Source: Thermomucor indicae-seudaticae
Taxonomy: Eukaryota > Mucoromycota > Mucoromycetes > Mucorales > Lichtheimiaceae
DNA length: 22,430 nucleotides
Direction of reading: 5' to 3'
Assembly (NCBI GenBank): GCA_000787465.1
Contig: JSYX01000582.1
Span: 1-22,430, forward strand
Positions 9,362-17,800 of the stretch are shown here, piece after piece. Below the pieces are notes generated by a model. The model made no database searches. It saw only the letters and a list, made by a program, of their open reading frames with translations, and was not told the DNA's origin. Position numbers and translations under genes: made by a program. Position 1 is the first letter of the stretch. Each line of letters opens with the position of its first letter.

Positions 9362-9637
9362 TCACGAAAGGGTAAAAGAGAAGAAAAACAAAGAATATGC
9401 GTCTGGTCTGGTCATCCCATTATCCACAGTGACTTGCGTGAACATGTGGTCCAACCGCCGGAATTTCCTCATCCAGTCTGTCCGGTAAGGCTGCACCAGA
9501 TGACTTCCATCGTACCTACGTCCTTTGGAGGAAATTACGCAGCTAGGGTCCTTTCCGCTGGTTTCTAATTCACTTATGCTGGTTTGCGCTAATGGTATCC
9601 TGATATGCTCGCTAGTCCCCTCTGATTCCCACTGCAT
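9362..9637 (-). CDS. Possible 5' exon of the MACPF-like gene
   Basis: An ATG-started frame of 91 codons ends just before the next gene start on the same strand and runs into a pyrimidine-rich tract. That tract is followed by a branch-like CTTTAAT and a TACTAG acceptor, which looks like an intron 3' end. Phase-1 donors that would join the frames exist (for example at the GTAGGTAC or GTGAAT sites), but none is clearly best. The translation (YDGSHLVQPYRTDWMRKF and similar) is protein-like. It could instead be 5' UTR or a short independent gene. Confidence 0.3.
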   Translation of the reverse strand: MQWESEGTSEHIRIPLAQTSISELETSGKDPSCVISSKGRRYDGSHLVQPYRTDWMRKFRRLDHMFTQVTVDNGMTRPDAYSLFFFSFTLS

Positions 9638-9869
9638 TGGATTCCTGCATTTTTACCGTCCTCACTTTTCCTGGCTGCACAGCTCAAGCCTTACAATAAT
9701 AAATTGGGACCACTGTAGAAGGAAAAATACAGAAAATGCATGTTTATAACTAATGACGGGTGCATCAAAGAGAATATACAGTATATACAGAACTATATGA
9801 AGACAAAAAACGAAGGGTAAACAACAAATGGATGTTTAATATGGTGGCGATCGGTGATGTCAAAGAACT

Positions 9870-12044
9870 TTAAGCCCATACGTCCTCCTGGTACCTTCCT
9901 TTGGCTTTCAAGTCACTCATGAACTGAACAGCTTGGTTGTCATCATAACCACCGTACTGCTTGGCACAGTCGACGAGGGTCCTGTAGACGTCCTTTGCCA
10001 TACGCTTGGCGTCACCACAAATGTAGACATATGCACCAGACGAAAAAATAAGGTTCCAGATTTCTGCACCATTTTCTCTAAGGCGATCTTGGACATACAC
10101 TTTGTGTTCTGGTTTTTCACGCGAGAACGCCGTAATGATACGCGACGACTCATCGAGTTGGCTAAACAGAGCGGGCCATTCATCAGCATACAGATAATCT
10201 TCAGCCGACCGCCGGCAACCAAAGAACAGTATGGTGGGTCCAACTTGCTTGCCAAGTTTTTGCTTCTGATATACGCGTTCCCGAACGAAACCTCTGAAAG
10301 GTGCCACACCAGTACCAGGACCAATCATAATGACTGGCTTCGAAACGTCTGCTGGCAGCTTAAAATTGGAACGTCGCACGTGCACGGGCAACTTGGCCAC
10401 GTTGCCTTGACGGTCAAAGTACTTGCCACCAGGACCTTCCACCGAGTAACTGATTGGGCTTTCTTCCTGGCCATGCAGAGCATTGTGGACGGCCCACATA
10501 TAGTTGGTATTGACGCCAAAGACGGTACGTTCAGGCGTAGGCTCGGGGTGGTACTGCAAAGTGACAGCGGTGACCGTAATGATATTGGGGCTTTCGCTGG
10601 ATGATGAAGAGATCGAGTAATAACGGGGCTGAAGCGTTCCAAAGCATTCCAAAAGGACGTCCATTGGGATATGATACTCGCTCCCAGGAGAGATGTACTC
10701 CAACACTTGTGCTAGGTTCCGTACGGCATCCAATACAATCTTTTGGTGCAAGTCCTTGTCTGTTGCGAGCTTCTCCATTTGGGCCTCGGACTCATCGGTC
10801 GGACAAAACGGAACAAGTGATTGAAGAACCTGTCGGGATGGCAGTTGGCATATATCCAGATAGTGGCGGAACATGGCACGATAAGTTGTAGGGACCGGGA
10901 AGGGTGATTGCTTGGTTGCGGTCTCATCAGCTGCCTTGACAGTGAATACGGTATCCAGCTTGTCTGCAATGCCCATGATGCGTGCCAACCGCAAAACTTC
11001 AGTGTCGCTGTTGGTTGCCCAAATGGCAACATGGTCCCCTGTGGTGTAGGATAAGCCTGAACCAGAGATGTCGATTTCCAGGTGCAAGCAGTGTCTGTCT
11101 GAATTGTTCAAAAGGTCGCGCGACGACATGATAGTTGCGGGATACGGCTTCTTGGCATCAAAGAAAATCTGGGACGGATCGCCGAGTTCACCGAGATAAA
11201 CGCGCTTATGATCGTAATCGCTTGGTAGCTCCTGCACAATGTATGCGGTGTTGTTATGCGGCGCATCGTCATTCATTTCTTCTGCTGCTAGTGGACCGAT
11301 GGCCTCAGCCAGCACGGGCCAGGTGGCTTCCTTCCAGGCCATGAAATCATCCTCAAGCGACTTGTCATCATCGCCTTCGCCTCGCTCGCCGAGCCTTGTT
11401 GCTCCAAACTGCGTCAATTTCTCATCCACCGTCCTGGCGACTTGATTGAAGTAGGTGTAAGAGCTGTTGCCCAGTCCGAAAATGAAGTATCGGAGCTCGT
11501 GTAAAGGCTGATCTTCCTCGAGCGAAAACGTGCCATGTTGCAGCAGGTCCCAAAACGCCGCCGCATTGTCCGTCGGTTCGCCTTCGCCGTAGGTAGCCAT
11601 GACGAAGATCGCAAGACTGTCGGCAGGCATCTGATCTAATAAAGCCATATTGCATTGTTCGATATCCAGCACGAGCGGGTTCAGACCGAAACTCTTTTTG
11701 CACTCCTTGGCAAGACGTCCAGCAAAATCTTCTGCTGTGCCAGTTTGTGATCCGTAAAAGATAACTATCCGTCTCTTCTATTGCCCAAACGTCAGTCAAC
11801 AGGCAAAACGATGCTAACGACTCTCTTTTTTTGTTGATCATCATACCTGTTTCTTCATTTTTTGAACAAAATCAGTGGGATCTTCAGCGTCCGAGGCTTT
11901 CTTGGTAGAAGTCGTATTTGAGGGAATTGCTCGTCGATCTGATATGGTGCCAAACAAATGTTCCTTTGCCAACCAAACTAGGGCGCCGAGGCCAATTGAA
12001 CTGATCAAAAGCATCAGATATCGATCATTTGCGATTCGATTCAT
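9870..12044 (-). CDS. NCP1: NADPH-cytochrome P450 reductase
   Basis: This ER-anchored diflavin enzyme passes electrons from NADPH through FAD and FMN to cytochromes P450, for example in ergosterol synthesis. Exon 1 is 12044-11847 (66 codons) and exon 2 is 11777-9870; the phase-0 join gives 701 residues, the usual length. Residues about 8-26 form the N-terminal membrane anchor. FMN-binding segments are YGSQTGTAEDFA (74-85), ATYGEGEPTDNA (127-138) and FGLGNSSYTYFN (166-177). FAD binding shows as RYYS (451-454). NADPH/FAD contacts include GPGTGVAPFRGF (552-563), FGCRRSAEDYLYADEW (585-600) and YICGDAKRMAKD (651-662). The penultimate Trp700 is the residue that stacks on FAD. All key residues are present. 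Start ATG 12044 sits directly before the anchor. A TATA-like box lies about 75 bp upstream. Confidence 0.97.
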
Positions 12045-12118
12045 AATTGCAAAAAGAAAAGTATGCAATAGAACAAAGAAACAAGATAAGATTGACGCAG
12101 GGAACCTGAATCTAGATC

Positions 12119-12130
12119 TCTTATATATAT
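12119..12130 (-). promoter_or_regulatory. TATA-like box of NCP1
   Basis: On the minus strand the sequence reads TATATATAAGAG, about 75 bp upstream of the NCP1 ATG at 12044. It is the only such run in the first 200 bp upstream. The distance is compatible with a TATA element and a short 5' UTR. Confidence 0.4.
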
Positions 12131-12290
12131 GTGTTTTCCGTTTTTCGGGAATCACTTCCGGATAGTCCAATCTGGGCGTCTTATCCTCTTTCACTGTATT
12201 GTGCGGAGAAACTTTATATCCATCTCGGCAAAACAAAAGGAGCGGGCTGAGCTTGAAACTTCGCCGGTGATCTCATTTGCATGCGGCATA

Positions 12291-12302
12291 TCCAATCACG
12301 TG
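12291..12302. promoter_or_regulatory. CCAAT box adjoining a CACGTG E-box
   Basis: The plus strand has CCAAT at 12292-12296 directly followed by the palindrome CACGTG at 12297-12302, about 250 bp upstream of the NCP1 start. CACGTG binds bHLH factors in fungi, and P450 reductase is a known target of SREBP-type bHLH regulators. The link here is inference from sequence alone. Confidence 0.3.
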
Positions 12303-13330
12303 GCCTCCATTGACAAACCTGATCTGCAGTCGAGCAGGGCAAAGATACGTATACCGCCATACGTGATCGAAAAGCGTTTCTGCGTACACGGAGTGTTACT
12401 GTAGAAACAGTTGCCGTTCTACGTAATGCCATCCAGAAAACAAGAAAGGAGAGATACGTATGCGTATCGCAAAAAAAGACGGAGCTTTCGGAAACATATG
12501 CGTCAAACAAAATGTGACGGATCCTAACGGAAGGCGATTCTACAGTATTTGGGATGTCGATAATCACAAAATGTGCAAAAAAGGTAACAAACAAATAAAA
12601 GGTTTTCGTTCGCCGATCAGACTTGTCCATCGTCCACCCCGTTTTCTTCCGTTATCAGATCTTCCCTTCGGTTGCACTGTGCGTCTGGTTTGCTACAAAG
12701 TTCATAGAGGAATAAGTAACCTTTGTTTCCGGACGATCCTAAGGAATCGGATCACATTGATTATATCCTGATCTTGTTAGGAACAAGAATGGTCATGGTA
12801 TCGATCTTTTGTTTAGATGCAGGTTTTAATCTTCATTAGCAGCAACTGTGTGAGCATTTGCAAAAAAAACGACGTCCGATAGCGATCCTTTACGGCTCTT
12901 TATCGCGTCTTCCGAGTGGAACAATGTGGATGACCGCTGCAGTAAGTCAGAGATTAGCGCATTTTCGTGTAGCTCATGTTGTGATCATGAATATCAAAAC
13001 TAGAATCTTCCTCCCACAACGTCAACCAGTACGTTATATACCGTACGCAAAAATGCTTGAAAAGAAATGTACACTTCAGGCCATTGAGTAATCCGCTGGA
13101 GGGATAAATACTCGTTATCTGTATACCCACAGTCAAACAAGTAGTGCGTGATCAAGAGAAATGGGTAGAATCACCGATGATACAGTTGTTATTCCCGGAT
13201 GTCTTCTGTACTCGGCAGGACAGCGAAATGAAACATCCTGTTGGGTGTCTTTAGTCAAATGGTAGCCCCTGGTACGCGTAGCTCGCTTCGTAGATCGAGC
13301 ACTGGCCACATGGCTCGTCAAAATTGCATG

Positions 13331-13366
13331 AAGGGAAAATCCCGTGCAAAACGAAAATTTTCCCTT
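13331..13366. repeat. 10-bp perfect inverted repeat upstream of IPMK
   Basis: AAGGGAAAAT at 13331-13340 is the exact reverse complement of ATTTTCCCTT at 13357-13366, separated by 16 nt. It ends 26 bp before the IPMK start codon. It could form a 5' UTR hairpin in the transcript or be a paired protein-binding site. No function is known to me. Confidence 0.4.
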
Positions 13367-13391
13367 TGTGCATCCTTTCCCTCCTTTTGCT

Positions 13392-14642
13392 ATGGCTTCC
13401 TCCATAACTGACAAGATAACGCTAGTTAAATTTGATAAACAAGTCGCAGGACACGACAGACTACTTCGATTTTCCACTCATGACCTCATGATTATCAAGC
13501 CATGCACGCAGACTGAACTTCGCTTCTACGAAGAATCGCAGAAGCATCCAGAATTTCTGAATTGGATTCCGGAATGTTACGGCAGCTTACGAGCATCGAC
13601 TGAATCGGAGGTCAACATGTTGAAAGAAAAGGGCCATAGCAATCTGGAAGAAGGTGTAGCCAGTATACCATTAGCCGCGCAAGCTCGCCCAGTGGATGCT
13701 CAAGGCAGATCTTTGGAGGATATCCTTTTTGCTCGTATTAATTTCTTCTTTTCATTTATTGACTCCATTTTGGACGCGTTCAATGCCTTGACAGAGAAAG
13801 GGATATACACAGCATTTATGTTTAGAGAATGTTCTCCACGGCTTTACTCGACCATGCGTCATGGACATAAAGCTTGGTAATCGTTTGTACGCCGACGACG
13901 CTGACGAGGCCAAAAAGGCAAGAATGATCGAAAAGGCAAGGACCACAACAAGTGGTACAATGGCTGTCCGCATATCCGGCATGGAGGTAACCTAAAGTAT
14001 AATTTTCATTATCCATGTCTGCGATGCTCACTCACGTCATCTTGAAAGACTTACTCGACGGCCGATCGAACATGGCACATGTATTCAAAGGACTTTGGAC
14101 GCTCTCGAAAGGACGATAACCTGTTGGACGCCTTTTTGGCATTCTTCTTTCCGGCTTCTAAATATGCCCAGGGAAATGAACCTACACGGACACTCGTCAA
14201 GGACGAAGAAACCAAAGCCGCAGCGGAACTGGGGAAACCGATTTCTGGCAGCAAAATACGTTGGATTTTGGAATGCATGATTGAAGATGTACAAGCTATA
14301 CGTGATTACGCGGCTAAACAACCAGGCCTGGAATTGATAGGATCGTCCCTGCTTCTAGTCTTTGAAGGTGATAAAACAGCGGCGGATTTGGCTTGGAAAC
14401 GCATGTTGGAAGAGGACAAGCGTGCTGAAGCAGCTGGGTCGAAAAATGACGATGATGATGACGATGACGGAAAAGAGGATGAGGATAAACCCAAAATGTA
14501 CGACCTTCGCTTGATTGATTTTGCACATTCACAGTGGGATGCCAAAAGAACAACGCAAGATGAAGGATTGTTGAAGGGATTGGATAATGTCATGTCTATT
14601 CTAGAACAGTGCCAGACACGACAACGAGAGGAGAAATTATGA
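13392..14642 (+). CDS. ARG82: Inositol polyphosphate multikinase (IPMK/Arg82 family)
   Basis: This kinase phosphorylates inositol trisphosphate and tetrakisphosphate on the route to IP5/IP6; the yeast member also acts in transcription. Exon 1 starts at ATG 13392 (VKFDKQVAGHDRLLRFS, then IIKPCTQTELRFYEES). Exon 2 is 13795-13986 and holds the inositol-binding signature PCVMDIKLG, preceded by CLENVLHGFTR and followed by TTTSGTMAVRISGME. Exon 3 is 14049-14642, with YSKDFGRSRKDDNLL, SSLLLVFEGD, an Asp run (DDDDDDDGKEDED) like the acidic loop of Arg82, and the catalytic LRLIDFAHS near the C-terminus. The exon 1 donor is unsettled: the best-looking GTATTA site at 13737 gives the wrong phase for exon 2. 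Weaker phase-compatible sites are GTGTAG at about 13656 and GTGGAT at about 13692. Confidence 0.9.
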
Positions 14643-14807
14643 AAGCCCTTTTGTAGCATATTCCTGAAAAGAAAAAGTACATAAAACATCTGAAATTCAT
14701 TGCTAATTCCACCACCATATACAATCAATTTCTTGAGTGTGTTCCGTTGTGTATATGAACTCATGTTTTAACGCACATCACTTGCGGGCGGAGTATTTGT
14801 TTAACCG

Positions 14808-14820
14808 ACGCGCATCGCGT
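14808..14820. promoter_or_regulatory. ACGCG-CAT-CGCGT palindrome upstream of SCC2
   Basis: Two inverted ACGCG cores separated by 3 bp lie about 78 bp upstream of the SCC2 ATG. ACGCG is the core of the MluI cell-cycle box bound by MBF-type factors at G1/S in yeasts, and cohesion genes are typical targets. Its role here is inferred from motif and position. Confidence 0.4.
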
Positions 14821-14897
14821 ACAATTATTTGGGAATTCAAGACACGACCGAAATTCGTGCCGTCGCGTCCACTGTTCGTTTCCTTTCAAAATCTCCA

Positions 14898-17800
14898 ATG
14901 CCGAATTCAGCAACCAGAAAACAGAGGCGAGGACAGACTTCAGAGGCCAACGAGTATCCAAATAAAAAGGCGAAAACAACCGGAGACAATGACGGAGCAA
15001 GCAGCTCGAAAAACGTGCAAATTACGGGTCGAAAATCTAATGCCAAAAATGACAACAGTGATGACGACGACGAGATACCCTTGACCCAAAGACGAGCTTT
15101 CTTGAAACGTAAACAACACAAAAGCTCAACAAAGTCTACAAGGCATTCAGACCATGGAAAAGGAACGGCATTGACAAAAGCTCCTGATAACAGTTCGCTT
15201 GGTCAGGGCACAGGCAGCGCATCAACTGGTGCAGTCCAAAAGTCCGAGGAAGAAACGTCAACAGAAAGTGCGTCAGACACGCACGATGATAAAGTGTTGA
15301 GCCCTGAAAAATTACATACGGACGAGATGCGGGAAAGGCCAGGTTGCCCTTCAGAGACTAATGAGCATCCAAACAAGGCAAGAAGAACACGAACCAATGT
15401 CACAGCAAGTAGTTTGGATACTGTACCGATTACGAATCGAACTTCCAATGCTAAAGACGACAACAGTGTTGACGACGATGATGAAAAGCCCTTAATCAAA
15501 AGACGAACTTTGGTCAAACGCAAACAACACAGCAGCTCAGTAACGTCTTCAAGTAATTCAGATTACGGTAAAGAAGCAGCAAAGGCAAAAACTCGAAATA
15601 GCACCTCAGATCAAGGCACAGGCACCTCATCCGTTCCTAGCGCAACGAATGATACAGCCCGAAAGTCCGAGGAAACAACGTCAAAGGAAACCAACTCTGA
15701 TAGAGCAACGTCAACGGAAACTGATCCTAAGGAAGGAACGTCAACTGAGACCAGTCCTGAGGAAAAAACGTCAATGGAAAGCAGTTCTGAAAATTCGCAT
15801 ATGGATGTGGTTGAACACTCCAGAACAGTAGAAGAAAGTTCTTTAGAAAAGCAGGCCGAAAGTAAGTTAAGGTAGATTGAAATGATAGAGGAACATTTGC
15901 AGTTGACACTGCTTGTTAGCCATTTCGTCGAAATTCCGGATATTCTTGGATCAGCTACTTGCGGCCATCGATGAACACCCTTTGCCATCGCACGAGGAAA
16001 GCTTGCTTTCCACCGATAGCTCTGGAGCTTTATATCTTCGATTATCCGCCATGCGAAAGTTCACTGTATTGACTCTTCGAGCTGCTCACTATAAAGTACT
16101 CAAAGACATGGATATGGAAAAAATGAGCAAAGTGGTCCAGATTATGGAGCGCAGTTGCATCCGTGCAGCTGAGCTCGACGTGATATCAGGATACATTAAA
16201 CAAGAAAAGCAAGAAGCAATCGTGGACAGTAATACTGAAGTGATCTCGCATCTGGAAAACATCTTTCACGCGTTGGAAGCTGCAGCTATGATATTACAAA
16301 TTGTGGCAACGAAGCAGATCGACAAACCAGTAAGTGGTGTTTACTGTCAATTGGCGGATAGATGTGTCATAATAATACCGCTTGATACTAGTTCCTGCCA
16401 CCTGATCTCCTGATGACATGCTTACAACTGTTGAGAGCGCATCTAGAAAACACCATATACCCACTGATCGATCTAAATATATTTGAAGAGGACGCTACCA
16501 GTTGTAAGTGAGCAAGTACTGTGGTCTTATTGACTAGCTTCTAATGGTTTGTAAAATGAACTTAGTGAATAACGACCATAGACGGTTTCTCGCGTTTGTG
16601 GAGCGCACAGCAACAGCAAAGAACTACATGTGTCATTTCTTACCTCTTTTAACCCAAATTTTACGAAATGCCATACCACTTCTGCGAAACGGCGAACTAG
16701 AGGAACACGCTATCGTCACCTTGAGCTATATAGCTATGGGGCCATTTTTCCATGATTACTCTGAAGATAATCGATCTTTTCTCGTCAAAGCGTCCAATGG
16801 CGAAACGACGGTAAATCCCTATGAACAATTACGCCATGCTGCTTTGGATGTATTGCGGCAACTCTTTGGTCAATATCCACAACATCGAAAGTGGATTCTT
16901 GCAGAGATCCTCACCAGTTTAAATTCACTAACTGCAATGGATACCAATGCAAAGAGGTACCGACTACGCAACGGGACAAAAATACACGTCGTGAGCGCTC
17001 TTTTTATGCAATTGATTCAGAGCTGCGCAGTTGTGGGTGATTTCGATGATCATCGCGTCTGGCTGCGAAAGTGGGATATCCGGTATCAAAAGATTCAGAA
17101 AGAGGGGACGCCCGAACAACTACGCGAGCTCGATGATAAATTTGTTCAGAAAACTTTGGAGACCTGGAATGCAGGTTTGACAGCGTCAACCCAATGTGCT
17201 ACTTACCTCCTCGATTTTCTTCTTTCCAAGTGAGATGCAAGGGATTGAAAGTTGGATACGGAAATTTCCTGCTTAACGTTTGCTATCTAGGTGTAAATCA
17301 AGAACCAAAGACGCGTACTCAGTGTCCGAATACCGTATGATACTCGAGAGTACGATGGAAGATTTTCTTGCAGTCTTGAGTGAACCCGAGTGGCCTGTCG
17401 CTGAGTTGATCCTGCATGTATTCAGTAACTTGATGGTAAAACAAGTGCTATCTTTTCAAGAACTACATCGTAGTTAATAACCAGATAAAATAGATCTCAC
17501 GTCTGCAGGAGTCGAAATCAGATCTTTATTTGAAGGGATTCGCTATCGATTGGCTTGGCATACTTGCTTGTCGAATCAAGGATGGATACAATCGTGTTTG
17601 CGGTCGTCAAGGTGTGATGACCCCGGAATGGGTATTGGAGTTAAATGAAAGACTACCGGAAAAGGTATTTCCGCGAGGATCCACTCCTGGTCTGCTTTTA
17701 CCTAATAGCGGCCTAGATCAAAGACGAAACAGCACCATCCGCTATTAAGCTTGCCTTCCACTCTCAAATGGAAGTCTACGAATACCTGTCCCGAGGACCG

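Larger units (their letters stand above)
12045..13391. other. Divergent intergenic region between NCP1 and IPMK
   Basis: This 1.35 kb region should hold both promoters. On the NCP1 side there is a TATA-like run and a CCAAT box next to CACGTG. On the IPMK side there is an ACGCGT at 13274-13279 and a 10-bp inverted repeat at 13331-13366. GATACGTAT occurs twice (12344-12352 and 12453-12461), the second inside a near-palindrome ending at 12468. Open frames here are short or lack ATG and I do not regard any as genes. Confidence 0.45.

Noticed and set aside
9933..10604. 223-codon plus-strand open frame
   Set aside because: It lies entirely antisense to the conserved FAD/NADPH part of the P450 reductase; the reductase motifs are unambiguous and this translation matches nothing recognisable.
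12214..12630. 138-codon minus-strand frame in the NCP1-IPMK intergenic region
   Set aside because: Its composition looks random, no splice continuation is evident, and it overlaps the likely NCP1 promoter.
13240..13310. tRNA-like stretch near GTCTTTAGTCAAATGGTAG
   Set aside because: It slightly resembles an A-box, but there is no B-box (GTTCRANYC) at the right distance and no cloverleaf pairing that I can draw.
13133..13477. Minus-strand frame overlapping the IPMK start
   Set aside because: Its upstream part is antisense to IPMK exon 1 and the rest has no recognisable family or plausible start.
14898..15861. Treating the charged low-complexity frame as a separate gene upstream of SCC2
   Set aside because: A GTAAGT donor at 15862 and a TTGTTAG acceptor at 15919 join it in phase to the first helical SCC2 exon, and the next exon lacks its own good start.
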